Shown: positions 1 through 11,335, numbered from the stretch's first letter. The stretch is DNA of 64,000 nucleotides from Aedes albopictus (GCF_035046485.1 NC_085136.1:159142754-159206753); one strand, 5' to 3'. Translations and numbers: made by a program. Notes: a model not told the origin generated them from the letters alone.

Positions 1-3000
1 CTGAATCAAACGGTTTCACAAAATGCGAGCCTGTTTTCCACCTCGAACCCTACTGTACAAACCACTTCAACGATGTGGGGAAATCTGTACCCCGTATCAT
101 GTCCTCCGTTAGTGAGTGTTTCCAGCTACCAACCTCCTATCTCGTCAGTGCCGTTTCCACCATCGCAACCCCTATCACAGTCCCAACCACTGTGTGGTCC
201 GAATGCTCAACAACTAGCGGCGCGGCACGTTGTTCCCAGGGAGCTTCCGTCTTTCTCTGGGAATCCGGCAGAGTGGCCACTTTTCTGGAGTAGCTCCGAA
301 ACGTCCACGCAAATGTGTGGGTACAACGATGCGGAGAATCTTATGCGGCTTCAGAGAAGTCTGAAAGGCGAGGCGAGAAAAGCAGTAAGCAGCTTTCTTC
401 TTCACCCGGCAAACGTAGCCGATGTCCTCAATTCGCTTCGAATACTGTATGGGCGACCAGAGGCTATAGTCAATTCCTTGTTGGCTGAAGTTCGGGCAAC
501 TCCGGCTCCTCGGCCGGAAAAGTTAGAGAGTGTTGTTAGCTTCGGGTTGGCTGTTCGTAATTTTTGCGCGCATTTAGTTTCGACTGGTCAACAAACACAC
601 TTGACCAATCCAATGCTAATGCAGGAATTAGTCGAGAAACTCCCTGCCAATATAAAACTGGATTGGGCCTTGCATGCGCAGCGATTAGCCGACGTGGACT
701 TGAGAGCCTTTGCGGACTACATGAACGTTATAATAACAGCAGCGAGTAGCGTTACATCGATTGGCGACAGTTCGTCGAAAGGGAAAGGGAAAGCTGTGGT
801 GAATTCTCATATTTCAGAAGCCTCCAATTCGAAGATACGCGAGGAAAGAATCAGCAAGAAACCCGAAGCAACTGCTTCATCGGGAGGTGAACGACCATGT
901 GTAGTCTGCAAGACAGTAGGCCACAAGCCTAAGGATTGCCGATTGTTCAAATCCAAGACGTTGGATGAAAGGTGGAAGACAACCCAGGAACTTCATCTTT
1001 GTAAGCGCTGCCTGTACCCACATGGAAAATGGCCGTGCAAAGCGGCAAACTGCAGCATCGAAGGCTGTCAGCAAAGGCATCATCGATTGCTGCATCCAGG
1101 GGATCCACGAACCGACGAAGAGCGACCAGCACCAGTGCCCGGCGTAGTTGCTGTCCACCAACAGCGCCATCATGTATTGTTCCGGATTATACCGGTCCTT
1201 CTTCACTCCAAGACCCGTTCCATTTCTACTTTTGCCTTTCTGGACAGTGGATCGGATTCCACTCTAATAGAGCAATCATTAGCGGATCAACTAGGAGTGA
1301 ATGGGCCAACGACGCCCTTGTGTATGCAGTGGACCAACGGAGTGAAGCGCACAGAAGAAGAATCACAAACCGTCCAACTCAGCATTTCCGGCGCCGTTTC
1401 AGAAAAGCATTTCAAACTACGCAACGTTCAGACCGTCAACTCCATGGAGTTGCCACGACAATCAGTGTGTTACGATGAGTTGAAGGAGACGTTTCCGCAT
1501 CTAAGGGGCCTTCCGATTCAAAGCTACACAAACGCAGTTCCCGGTATTCTGATCGGACTAGACAATACGAGATTGAAAACGACGCTGAAGCTACATGAAG
1601 GCCGCAAAAATGAACCTGTTGCCGCAAAAACACGACTTGGTTGGGTGCTATACGGACGATCTGGGAAAAAAAGTGAAGTTTCTGCGCAACGTGTTCTCCA
1701 CCTCTGTACCAAAACTCGTGACGAAGAGCTACATGAGCTCGTCAAAAGTTTCTTCTCCGTAGAAAGTGCAGGAGTCGCAGTAACGGCAGCTGCCAAGTCA
1801 GCAGATGAACAACGGGCGTGGCAGATTCTGGAATCGACTACAAGACGAACCGAATCTGGAAGGTTCGAAACAGGACTTTTGTGGAAGTTTGATAGCGTGA
1901 AGTTTCCAGATAGCAGACCGATGGCGGAACGGAGACTAAAATGCCTTGAACGTCGATTATCAAAGTCCCCGGCACTCTATGACTGTGTAAGACTACAAAT
2001 CAATGACTTCGTATCGAAAGGCTATGCGCACCAAATCACGCCGCAGGAGTTGGAAGATTCTGATCCAGGAAGGTCGTGGTTGCTTCCACTTGGCGTGGTC
2101 CAAAATCCCAAGAAGCCCAACAAGATTAGAGTCGTCTGGGACGCGGCTGCAACCGTAGAAAACATTTCGCTCAATTCGGTTCTTTTAAAAGGCCCGGACC
2201 TTCTGACGTCACTGCAATCAGTGTTGTGCAGATATCGACAACGAGAAATCGCCATCAGCGGCGATATTATGGAAATGTTCCATCAAGTGGAAATTAGGCT
2301 TCAAGATCGATCGGCTCAACGATTCCTCTGGCGCAACCAGCCAGCGGACCCAATACAAGTATACCAGATGAATGTTGCTACCTTTGGATCAACGTGCTCT
2401 CCTAGTTCAACGCAGTACGTGAAGAACTTGAATGCAATGGAACATTCAGAAGAATTCCCAAAGGCGGCCAGGGCAATCACGGAGAATCATTATGTTGATG
2501 ATTACCTGGACAGCGTTGATACCGTTGATAAGGCCGTTCAGTTGGCGATGGATGTGAAAGAGGTCCATGAACGAGCAGGATTCTTGATTCGGCATTGGAT
2601 GTCCAACTCCACAGAAGTTTTGGAACAGGTCGGGGAGCGGAACACAAAATCCGTGAAGAGTTTCGTCATGGATAAAGGCAGTAATCTGGAACGTGTCCTA
2701 GGGATGGTATGGCTGCCACAGGAACACGTTTTCTCGTTTTCCTTAACACTCCGTGAAGATCTTCGACGTCTACTCCATTCCTCCATCGTACCAACCAAGC
2801 GTGAGTTGTTGAGTCTCGTGATGAGCGTGTTCGATCCTTTGGGTATGGTTGCTCCATTCGTAGTACACGGAAAGGTGCTGATCCAGGAAGTATGGAAGTC
2901 CGGCGTCAATTGGGATGACCAACTGCCAGCAAATATCATCGAGCAGTGGGAAAAATGGTTGAACCTACTCGGATCGTTGAAAGACGTTAAAATACCCAGA

Positions 3001-5094
3001 TGTTACTTCCCCGGCTACAGTCCTAACGCATACGATTCTTTAGAACTACACGTGTTCGTCGATGCCAGTGCTGCTGCTTACGCAGCCGTTGGCTATTTTC
3101 GTATAGAGGACCGTGGACTGATTCGCTGTAGTTTAGTTTCCGCCAAAACTAAAGTGGCACCGATAAAGCTACTTTCTGTACCACGACTTGAACTCCAGGC
3201 AGCTGTAATTGGTACACGACTTCGAAAAACCATAACGGCGGACCATACGCTTCCGATCAGACGTACTATCATGTGGAGTGATTCGTCCACGGTGCTGCAT
3301 TGGATTAGATCAGATGCCAGAAAGTATCGCCAATATGTAGCCTTCAGGGTCACGGAGATATTGGATGATTCCGATATCAGCGATTGGAGAAAGGTTCCAA
3401 CGGATATGAACGTCGCAGATGAAGCCACTAAATGGGGTCGAGGCCCTAGTTTCGACGAAAACAGTAGGTGGTTCAAGGCTCCAGAGTTCCTCTATCGGCC
3501 AGAACGAGAATGGCCGAAAGAAGCAATTGAAGCTGACACAGTAGAAGAGCTGAAGGCTGTCCACGTGCATCAACAACAAATAGATGAACAAGTAATTGAT
3601 TTTAAACGCTTTTCTACATGGGAACGGTTGATTGGTGTGGTAACGTTCGTTCGTCGTTTCGGAGACATCAATTTGAGGAAGCAGACATCCAGCGGAGTCG
3701 GAGCAGTGCCGAGCAGCGAAGAGCGGAGACAGGCAGAAACGTTGGTATTCAAGCTGATTCAAATGGAGGTATACAAGCAAGAGTATGCAGTTCTACAAGC
3801 TAACGAAGGTTTGCAGTCAGCTAGGATCGATAAGAAAAGTCGCATCTACAAATTGTCTCCTTTTTTAGACGCCACCGGCGTCATACGAATGGGCAGTAGA
3901 CTAAGAACTGCGGAGTGCGTTTCTCAGGAAGTCAAGTGTCCCGTTATTCTCCCGAAGGAGCACTACGTCACACAACTACTAATTGGCTGGTACCACAGAA
4001 GATACAAACACGGCAACAACGAGACGGTAGTGAACGAGCTACGACAACGAGTACATATTTCCGAGATACGAGTTGCCGTCAGAAAAATCGCGGACAGATG
4101 TGTCTGGTGCAAAATCAAGAAATGCTCACCGCAAGTTCCACCGATGGCACCACTTCCAGTCTCCCGCCTAACACCGTACGTCCGAGCTTTTACGTTCACA
4201 GGTCTCGACTACTTTGGACCGATCAACGTTCGTTTCGGCCGTGGTTGCGTCAAGCGATGGGTGGCTCTGTTCACATGTTTCGGGACACGTGCGGTTCATC
4301 TAGAGATTGCCTATTCCTTGTCCGCTGAGTCATGCAAAACTGCAATTCGACGGTTTATAGCTCGTCGTGGAGCCCCCAAGGAGATCTACTCCGATAGAGG
4401 AACTAACTTCCAAGGTGCTTGTGCAGAATTACGGCAGCAGATTAAGGCGATCAACGAGAAGTTAGCGGAAGTGTACACAAATGCTGATACCCAGTGGAAA
4501 TTCAATCCTCCTTATGCTCCACATATGGGAGGCGTATGGGAGAGATTAGTACGCTCTGTTAAGCAAGGACTACAGCAGATGCAGCTACCCAAGAACCCGG
4601 ATGAAGAGACACTCGTTACAGCTCTAGCAGAAGTTGAATCGATGGTTAACTCGCGCCCCCTTACATATCTACCAGTCGACAGCGAAGAGAGTGAGGCCTT
4701 GATACCTAACCACTTCCTGCTGCTCAGTTCGAGTGGAGCGGTTCAACCAGCAGTGCAGCCTACAGATGAACACTCGGCTGTACGGTCGAACTGGCATCAT
4801 ATCAAAGCCATGCTAGACCGGTTTTGGAAACGTTGGATACGCGAGTATCTGCCGGTTATTGCTCGGCAACCGAAATGGTTCGGAGAAGTTGTTCCTGTAA
4901 AGATCGACGACCTGGTAATCGTTGTAGATGAAGGAGTGAGAAATAGTTGGACCAGAGGCAGAGTGGTCCGAGTATACACAGGAAACGATGGACGAGTACG
5001 CAGTGCGGATGTGCAGACTTCGATGGGTATCGTCAGGCGTCCAGTGACGAAGCTCGCGGTGCTAAATATTGCCAAGGAAGAAGGTACCGCTTAA
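1..5094 (+). CDS. BEL/Pao retrotransposon Gag-Pol polyprotein, 5' end outside window
   Basis: Seen: one uninterrupted frame from base 1 to the stop at 5092-5094; the first ATG in the window is at 73, but the 24 codons before it are also open, so the true start may lie upstream. Counting from that ATG: a CCHC-type knuckle (CVVCKTVGHKPKDC, about aa 275-289) and a second Cys/His cluster to about aa 335; an aspartic protease motif FLDSGSDSTLIE (about 389-400); reverse transcriptase with GDIMEMFHQV (about 730) and YVDDYLD (807-813); RNase H starting near FVDAS (about 995); an integrase HHCC region (about 1297-1350); and a DDE core with D in GLDYFGP (1379), D in SDRGTNF (about 1440) and E in GVWERL (about 1489). 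The order PR-RT-RH-IN and the YVDD box are typical of BEL/Pao. No frameshift or stop is visible, so this copy may be recent. It lies in the sense orientation inside an intron of the receptor gene. Strong for the superfamily; the exact family name is unknown. Confidence 0.95.
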   Translation: MNQTVSQNASLFSTSNPTVQTTSTMWGNLYPVSCPPLVSVSSYQPPISSVPFPPSQPLSQSQPLCGPNAQQLAARHVVPRELPSFSGNPAEWPLFWSSSETSTQMCGYNDAENLMRLQRSLKGEARKAVSSFLLHPANVADVLNSLRILYGRPEAIVNSLLAEVRATPAPRPEKLESVVSFGLAVRNFCAHLVSTGQQTHLTNPMLMQELVEKLPANIKLDWALHAQRLADVDLRAFADYMNVIITAASSVTSIGDSSSKGKGKAVVNSHISEASNSKIREERISKKPEATASSGGERPCVVCKTVGHKPKDCRLFKSKTLDERWKTTQELHLCKRCLYPHGKWPCKAANCSIEGCQQRHHRLLHPGDPRTDEERPAPVPGVVAVHQQRHHVLFRIIPVLLHSKTRSISTFAFLDSGSDSTLIEQSLADQLGVNGPTTPLCMQWTNGVKRTEEESQTVQLSISGAVSEKHFKLRNVQTVNSMELPRQSVCYDELKETFPHLRGLPIQSYTNAVPGILIGLDNTRLKTTLKLHEGRKNEPVAAKTRLGWVLYGRSGKKSEVSAQRVLHLCTKTRDEELHELVKSFFSVESAGVAVTAAAKSADEQRAWQILESTTRRTESGRFETGLLWKFDSVKFPDSRPMAERRLKCLERRLSKSPALYDCVRLQINDFVSKGYAHQITPQELEDSDPGRSWLLPLGVVQNPKKPNKIRVVWDAAATVENISLNSVLLKGPDLLTSLQSVLCRYRQREIAISGDIMEMFHQVEIRLQDRSAQRFLWRNQPADPIQVYQMNVATFGSTCSPSSTQYVKNLNAMEHSEEFPKAARAITENHYVDDYLDSVDTVDKAVQLAMDVKEVHERAGFLIRHWMSNSTEVLEQVGERNTKSVKSFVMDKGSNLERVLGMVWLPQEHVFSFSLTLREDLRRLLHSSIVPTKRELLSLVMSVFDPLGMVAPFVVHGKVLIQEVWKSGVNWDDQLPANIIEQWEKWLNLLGSLKDVKIPRCYFPGYSPNAYDSLELHVFVDASAAAYAAVGYFRIEDRGLIRCSLVSAKTKVAPIKLLSVPRLELQAAVIGTRLRKTITADHTLPIRRTIMWSDSSTVLHWIRSDARKYRQYVAFRVTEILDDSDISDWRKVPTDMNVADEATKWGRGPSFDENSRWFKAPEFLYRPEREWPKEAIEADTVEELKAVHVHQQQIDEQVIDFKRFSTWERLIGVVTFVRRFGDINLRKQTSSGVGAVPSSEERRQAETLVFKLIQMEVYKQEYAVLQANEGLQSARIDKKSRIYKLSPFLDATGVIRMGSRLRTAECVSQEVKCPVILPKEHYVTQLLIGWYHRRYKHGNNETVVNELRQRVHISEIRVAVRKIADRCVWCKIKKCSPQVPPMAPLPVSRLTPYVRAFTFTGLDYFGPINVRFGRGCVKRWVALFTCFGTRAVHLEIAYSLSAESCKTAIRRFIARRGAPKEIYSDRGTNFQGACAELRQQIKAINEKLAEVYTNADTQWKFNPPYAPHMGGVWERLVRSVKQGLQQMQLPKNPDEETLVTALAEVESMVNSRPLTYLPVDSEESEALIPNHFLLLSSSGAVQPAVQPTDEHSAVRSNWHHIKAMLDRFWKRWIREYLPVIARQPKWFGEVVPVKIDDLVIVVDEGVRNSWTRGRVVRVYTGNDGRVRSADVQTSMGIVRRPVTKLAVLNIAKEEGTA

Positions 5095-5123
5095 GGACTC
5101 TTGAAGCAATACGGGCGGGGGCG

Positions 5124-5631
5124 TGTTGGCAACACGGACCGACTCGTTCTGTATCACCCGTATCAGGAGAATGACAGGGACTGCTAGGTAGCTAAACATG
5201 TAAAGAGCGATAGCGAACGAGCTGACCGATAGGGCATGTTTTGAATCGCAGGCAAAAGGAGAAAGAAAAAGTTATTGAAAGCTACAAGTCACGTTTACAT
5301 TTTTTCCTAAAATATTATATAAATTTGTTTTGCCTAATTGAATTTGTTTCTATATTTGAAATTTGTAAGTACCTACCTAAAATAAGTAATAAATGAACTT
5401 ACGAACTAAACATATTATCATGCAGGGGCAGAAAACAAACAAAAATTCTAGTATCGATGTACCTAACAGATCGGCGGGTGCATATACGTAGGACTGATAA
5501 TGTGAGTAAACCTAACCTAAACTTAGTGAAATAGTAATAAAATAACATTTACTTTTAGCTAAAAGCTAACTCAACAGCTAAATCACGAGTTTGCTCGTAG
5601 AGGTCCGAAAACCATCCGCCCGGTGACAACA
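5124..5631 (+). mobile_element. 3' LTR of the BEL/Pao element
   Basis: The LTR begins TGTTGGCAAC right after a G-rich polypurine-like tract (gggcgggggcg, about 5113-5123), 29 bases beyond the polyprotein stop, and ends GTGACAACA at 5631, giving the usual TG...CA termini and a 508-bp length. The 5' LTR lies outside the window, so the pair and the target duplication cannot be compared. The sequence is AT-rich and contains an AATAAA-like signal near 5384-5389. Its end is only 204 bp upstream of the TM3 exon of the receptor. Confidence 0.8.
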
Positions 5632-5835
5632 CTTTACAATATGTCATTTTGTATGTTGTTACAGTGAATTAAAATGAGAAACACTGCTTTTTTACGCTCT
5701 ACTCCACACACAAACAACACCTCGATATGTATAAGGTGTAACCCCAAACACCTGCGTTTAATCGCTTCATCGTACAAAAACTGATTATATGCGTTTGGTT
5801 TTCCCTTTTCTCCCTTAATTTTCCCCAATAACCAG

Positions 5836-5985
5836 CATATGTGTCACCGTGATTGTGCTCAACATTCACTTCCGATCGCCACAAACGCACACGATGGCCC
5901 CGTGGGTCCGTACGATCTTCATCAACCACCTGCCGAAGCTGCTGGTGATGCGCCGGCCCATCTACCAGCCGCTACATCATTTTAG
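5836..5985 (+). CDS. nAChR alpha exon: end of TM3 and start of cytoplasmic loop
   Basis: An acceptor (..aataaccag) precedes the exon and a strong donor (gtgagt) follows it. After one base completing a split codon, the frame reads [16 protein letters not shown], then [20 protein letters not shown] and [13 protein letters not shown], ending with two bases (AG) of a codon finished by the next exon. ICVTVIVLN is the C-terminal half of transmembrane helix 3. The [13 protein letters not shown] run is the hallmark just after TM3 in nicotinic alpha subunits, and LLVMRRP opens the TM3-TM4 loop. No competing frame is needed. This exon is the most conserved host sequence in the window. Confidence 0.95.
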   Translation, partial: HMCHRDCAQHSLPIATNAHDGPVGPYDLHQPPAEAAGDAPAHLPAATSF

Positions 5986-7088
5986 GTGAGTATCGACTAA
6001 ATTGCCACGGACGACCGAGAGAAACCCATCCAATTATGATTCTCGAATTTTCTTATTGTTTTTCTGTTTTTTTCTCGCCACGTGTTTCCTATTTTCTGAT
6101 CAATTTTATGTTCGGACCGATGGGATAAAAATCAATCTAGGCTTTCATTTTGAGGATATTGATTGCTCCAAGATGGACTTCTGTGCTTGATTAAAAGGGA
6201 ACTTATTGAAGTTGGGTTTTGTATTGAAAAGTGATTGGAACAAGCCATGAACAGCAAGAATGTTCTGTCAGAACATTGCTGTAGTAAGATGGATTAGATC
6301 ATCGATTCCTAAAGTAAGCAAAGTCGCACTTGGAGCATTTTTATATTCTTTGTTGATATATGATTAGCTATGCCACTACTAAATAAGAGCAATCAGAACA
6401 TACAACTCTCAAACATTAGATTTTCTTAAAAATAATACAAGTTCTAAACGATGCAAAATGATGATTTCGTTTGTTGTTTCTCATGAATTTTACTTTTTCT
6501 GTTGATACATGGTATCTATCTCGGTAAGTTTTTATTCTTTTTGGTTGATTACCAATGCAATGAACGGATGGGTTCCATTTTTCTCATTTTATTATTCCAA
6601 TTTTTCATTCTATCTACCTATAACTCAATTTCTAATTCTACGATTCCACAAATACCACACATTTTCTCGATACCGAAATTCGTCTCACGCGTGTGCATAA
6701 ATCATGCGGCCCGAATAAAAACCGTCATCAACACCATCCTCACTAATCATCGAACAAACGATTATGGCATGACACAAAAATCGTCAAATCCGTCCTTATG
6801 CCGAATCCCACGAATATCTCCTGCGTCCTTCCCCGGTCGGTGGCCGGCCATTCCTTGCATTTCTCCGGTTTGCGGCAACGCGTCAAAATGAACAATGACC
6901 GCTCCGGCGACGACGACGACTAACCAATCCGCAATTTTGCACTCGGTCCTCTCGAAATTTCCATTTTCGACGCTCACCAACCACACGACACACGCTGCCG
7001 TCGTCGTCATATCGTCCAATGTGGAACGCTTGAACAACAACCAAAAAAAAAACGATACCAAACCATTTCATATCGGAAACCGTCGCAG
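5986..7088 (+). other. Intron between TM3 exon and first loop exon
   Basis: AT-rich sequence with no recognised transposon boundary. The GC-richer part 6700-7088 has open frames on both strands but no domain I recognise, so it is treated as intronic. Confidence 0.6.
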
Positions 7089-7223
7089 TGCTGCTTCGCA
7101 AAGATTTATGTTGCGTTCGTGCACTGGAATGGGCGACAACATCCCACCGTTGCCACCGACGATTGCGTTCGATCCCTCGGTGCTGCTCGATCATCATCAT
7201 CATCTGCTCGATTCCAGTGACAG
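7089..7223 (+). CDS. nAChR alpha exon: cytoplasmic loop segment
   Basis: Acceptor cgtcgcag ends at 7088 and donor gtaggt begins at 7224. Completing the AG left by the previous exon gives S, then AASQRFMLRSCTGMGDN, IPPLPPTIAFDPSVLLD and HHHHLLDSSD, ending again with AG in phase 2, which joins perfectly to the next exon. The RFMLRSCTGMG run resembles the RxMxRTCNGL motif found early in the loop of insect alpha subunits (family knowledge). An alternative acceptor (ttcgcaaag, ending 7103) keeps the same frame and would drop five residues. The exon is inferred from splice signals, phase and composition rather than a strong domain, so confidence is lower than for the exons with transmembrane segments. 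Confidence 0.75.
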
Positions 7224-8427
7224 GTAGGTTTTCACCGGCGGAGCTCATCCTGGCCGGCCATGCTGCTACCATGCCGCATGCCAAACTACCATATCAACCA
7301 ACTGTATACGTATTGCCACCACCGGGTACTAGCACTGTGGTCAAAGTTGGGACATTATGCAGCGAAGTTCGATACCTACAGCTGCTTGATTTGTCTTAAA
7401 CTATTTGCAATGTCTGATTAATTACTGTTCCGCTTAATTTCAACCATGTGATATTCGTTCCCTGTATTAGGAATAAATTTAACTTTCACTAGAAACCTTT
7501 TTCAGGTTTTTAATGTCTATTCAATTGATTTCAATTTCAATTCAATTCATTATACTTCTTGAGAAAAAAAAACTCCTTAAAAAAACACTTTCAATTTAGG
7601 CCGCCATATTGGATTTTGGGTCACCACCTTGAATATTTGATTTTTATTCGCCATCTTAGTTATTATAGTTGCAATTTTTGGTCTCCGGACATCTTCCCCA
7701 TACCAAATATAATTTCACAGTTTTAGAGTAATTTTTAAGCTCCAAGCATCTTCTCCATACCAGATATATCAGTACTGCATGGCTTTATATCTAAAAACTC
7801 ATAAAAACAGCCACCATATTGAATTTTGAGCTAATAGATTTAGCCTGAAAATCGAAACGGCGCAATTTGATGTCACAGGATGGGGTTTGATCCAGTTTTA
7901 TATGTGACCAGCTCTACCGGTGCTGGTCTGGATCACTAAAAAGGCTATAACTGCGAAACGCCTTAACCGATCCGGACCGTTTTCTATAGCAAACAATGTG
8001 GTAAAATGCCGGTTCGATTCATGCTAAAATCGTTGAAACTGGCCAATGGGAAGTGCTTTAAAGGTAAGAGATTTGTCTTTATATACAGACATACGGAAAT
8101 AACGTCAATTCGTCGAACTGAGTAGATTGGTATATGTAACTTGACTCTTCAAACCTTCTATCGAATATTCGTTTTTCGAGTGAGCATGATAGTGCTGAAA
8201 TAGTTATTTATGCAACAAGTTGCAAAATGATGATTTTTTCAGCACGAGTCGTACATTTATCCAACAAGGTTTGTCGAGTTGGATAAATACGACGAGTGCT
8301 GAAAAACTCGAGTTTTGCAACGAGTTGCATTCAATTTTTTTGTCATTACGAAAAATGATGTTTGAATAGGATTTTTTCTAGGTCACATGCTTCTGCACAA
8401 TGAGGTACGACTGAGCACCATGATCAA
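7224..8427 (+). other. Intron start with degenerate repeats
   Basis: Contains two or three copies of a degenerate motif of the type GCCGCCATATTGGATTTT (about 7600-7640 and 7805-7830), paired with cat(c)ttc-ccataccagatata segments, and an imperfect palindrome at about 8210-8330 (cagcacgagtcgtac-type arms around a short loop, with tgcaac(a/g)agttgca at both ends). Probably old mobile-element remnants; no coding potential recognised. Confidence 0.5.
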
Positions 8428-8429
8428 TA

Positions 8430-9612
8430 GGCCGTGTCGATTTTTGCAAAATTGCGAATACACAATCCCGAATAGTCACAAATGGTTGCAAATGGACCCA
8501 AATAAAGCCCTGCAAAATTTAAAAATTCTAAAAAATCGGTAAGCTAGTCCGCAATCGACTTGAAGTTTTATATGGGAATTTTAATTTTTCAGTATAGGGA
8601 AATCCAACTTTTCAAACTTTTGAAGAAAAAGGCACATTAAAGCAACTCTAAAAATCCGCTCCCCCCCCCCCTGAAGATTTAGTGCATATATTAGGGAACA
8701 TTTTGTTAGAAGACAACTTTTTAGTTTCACTTAAGATAAGGGCGTTATTAAATTTCAAAACAATGGACATTTTATTCGCATGATTTCTAGCTTCTTTAAT
8801 TGGCATCACTGCACGTTTTGCGTGTTGAAGAGGGTGGTAACAGCCATCTGCGGCGTCACCACCCGTCGCTGGATGGAGACGCAAGTACCTGATAAAAATG
8901 AGATAGTTAGGATTGTAAATATTCTTGCGATAATTTAACTGTGTGATGCCTTCGACAAAGTTGTTGGCTGGGCCATGGGCTATCCATTGATTGATTGATT
9001 TGTCTTTATTAGAGAGACTTTCAGCCCTTGGCTGGTTCGTCTCTCTATGGGCTATCCAGTGACGAACCAAGTAAGTAGGAATTCAACCGATAGGCGGCAC
9101 TAGTGTGCATACAAACTGGATGCAAAAATACAAACGTATATGTGTGTATCTCAATAACGTGATAATTTAAGTAGGTGGTGTCTTCGACAAATTTGTTGGC
9201 TGGACCACGGGCTATCCAGTGACGAACGCAATACAGTCTAGACTCCTACTACACGGTTAGTTCGGGGGTGCAGTAGGAATCCGTGTTGTAGGAATCCCAG
9301 AGCTTATGGGATTTCGCCTAATTGGGGGTGTGAGCGAATATATCAGGAGTATTACAAGATAGCACCATACTTTCTTTGGCAAAGTTGTAGTACTAGAATA
9401 GATCCACTACACAATGCGAATTAACATGCAATTAGTTGGCAATTTGGCCGATAGAGGCGCTATGTAGAAGCGGTTGCTTATGTTCACTCGCCAGTAGAAG
9501 CACTCATAAGTTATCGCTTGCGATATCTCACTATCTACTTGATTTGGAACAATGCTGTCTTCGGCAAAGTTGTTCAGTAGGTCAAGAACAATCTGGTGGT
9601 TAACCAATTAGT
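8430..9612 (-). repeat. Left inverted arm of the foldback element
   Basis: Reverse-complement match to 12469-13651, including a C-rich run (8661-8670) that matches the G run near 13417 and a short truncated retroposon tail (about 8986-9050, gattgattgattt...) flanked by copies of atgggctatcca. The nested insertion is present at the equivalent place in the other arm. Confidence 0.85.
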
Positions 9613-10870
9613 TTGTGATTTCGCCGCTAGGTGGTGCTAGTTGTCAAGTAAAGTTTCATACTTCTCTAGCTCGCGATCCAGATCAGATAGAAAAGTGCCG
9701 TCTTCGTCAGAGTTTTTCAGGAAGTAAAAACCTATCTGGTGATTCAACATTTAGTTGGTGATTTCGCCGCTAGGTGCCACTAGTTGTTAAGTAAAATTTC
9801 TTAAGCTTCTTTAAACTTCTTTAGCTCGCGATCCAGAGCAGATAGAAGAGAGTCGTCTTCGGCAAAGTTCTTCAGGAAGGCAAGAACAACCTTGTGATGT
9901 AACAATTAGTTGGAGATTTCGCCACTAGGTGGCACTAGTTGTCAAGTAAAGTTTCAAACTACTATCTCGGGATCCAAAGCAGATCGAAAAGTATCGTCTT
10001 CGGCAAAGTTCTTCAGGAAGTCAAGAGCTATCTAATGACTTAACATTTAGTTTGTAATTTCGCCGCTAGGTGACGCTAGTTGTCAAGTAAAGTTTCAAAC
10101 TACTATAGCTCGCGATCCAGATCAGATAGAAAAATGCCGTCTTCGTCAGAGTTTTTCAAGAAGTAAAAACCTATCTGGTGATTCAACGTTTAGTTGGTGA
10201 TTTCACCGCTAGGTGGTGTTAGTTGTCAAGTAAAGTTTCAAACTCTGCTATCTCGGGATCCAAAGCAGATCGAAATGTTTCATCTTCGGCAAAGTGCTTT
10301 TGGAAGTCAAGAGCTATCTGGTGATTCAACAGTTAGTTGGTGATTTCGCCGCTAGGTAGCGCTCTTTGTCAAGTAAAGTTTCAAACTTCTCTAGCTCGCG
10401 ATCCAGAGCAGATAGAAAAGTGTCGTTCTCGGCTAAGTTCTTCAGGAAGTCACGAACAATCTTGTGATGTATTAATTAGTTGGTGATTTCGCCACTAGGT
10501 GGTACTAGTTGTCATGTAAAGTTTCAAACTCCGCTATCTCGGGATCCAAAGCAAATCGAAAAGTTTCATCTTCGGCAAAGTGCTTTTGGAAGTCAAGAGC
10601 TATCTGTTGATTCAACATTTGGTTGGTGATTTCGCTGTTAGGTGGTGATCCTAACGCCCGCGATCCAGCGCAGATAGAAAACTGTCGTCTTCGGCAAAGT
10701 TCTTCAGTAAATCGAGAGCTATCTAGTGAATTGATAATTAGTTGGTGATTACGCCGCTAGGTGACGCTAGTTGTCAAGTAAAGCTTCAAACTTCTCTATC
10801 TTGGGATCCAGAGCACATAGAAGAGGGTCATCTTGGGCAAAGTTCTTCAGGAAGTCAAGAGCAATCTGGT
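9613..10870. repeat. Tandem array of about 140-155-bp units, left side
   Basis: About nine imperfect units, each with the order cttcggcaaagttcttcagg, aagtcaagagctatctggtg, gatttcgccgctaggtgg, tagttgtcaagtaaagtttc and gatccagagcagatagaa. Spacing between successive gatttcgcc cores runs from about 120 to 156 bp. Units differ by point changes and small indels. The array is satellite-like and noncoding, and is part of the foldback element. Confidence 0.8.
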
Positions 10871-10956
10871 GATTTAACGCATGAAGGGCTTACATTTTTA
10901 AGAAAAATGAAATCTTTTGTCGTTTTGTTTCGCTCTTTGCTTAAGTGTGCTAAGCA

Positions 10957-11233
10957 ACGAAGCACAGACAAACAGACGTAACTTTTGGAGGAAGTTCTTC
11001 AAAAACTTTTGCCCGGTATATTTTCCATGAGCACACAGCTACCTGTTCGAAGAACCGCTCGAGATACTGTCGATTGCATGATTCAGCAACGTGTACACTG
11101 GCAAACGCCAAACGATCGAACACTAGCGCCTCTGGTGGAAGGATAGTGGCAATTAAATGAAATTTGAATTGATCTTTAAATGCACGTGCCAAGCCGTGTT
11201 CAAGAGTGTTACGTCTGTTTGTCTGTGGACGGA
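10957..11233. repeat. Nested inverted repeat with CACAGACAAACAGACGTAAC ends
   Basis: CACAGACAAACAGACGTAAC near 10962-10982 and its reverse complement near 11209-11233 bracket about 230 bp of unrelated sequence. Likely a small MITE or a captured fragment at the centre of the foldback element. No target duplication was resolved. Confidence 0.55.
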
Positions 11234-11335
11234 GTCTATGTTGTCGCACAGTAACACACAAATATGAATTTCAATATATGTACAAAAAAGTTTGCATCTG
11301 GGATCAAACATCGGACCTCTGAATTGTCAATCCTT

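Noticed and set aside
9613..10870. Regularly spaced repeats considered as a CRISPR array
   Set aside because: Units are about 140-155 bp of similar sequence throughout, with no short repeat/unique spacer pattern, and the DNA is eukaryotic.
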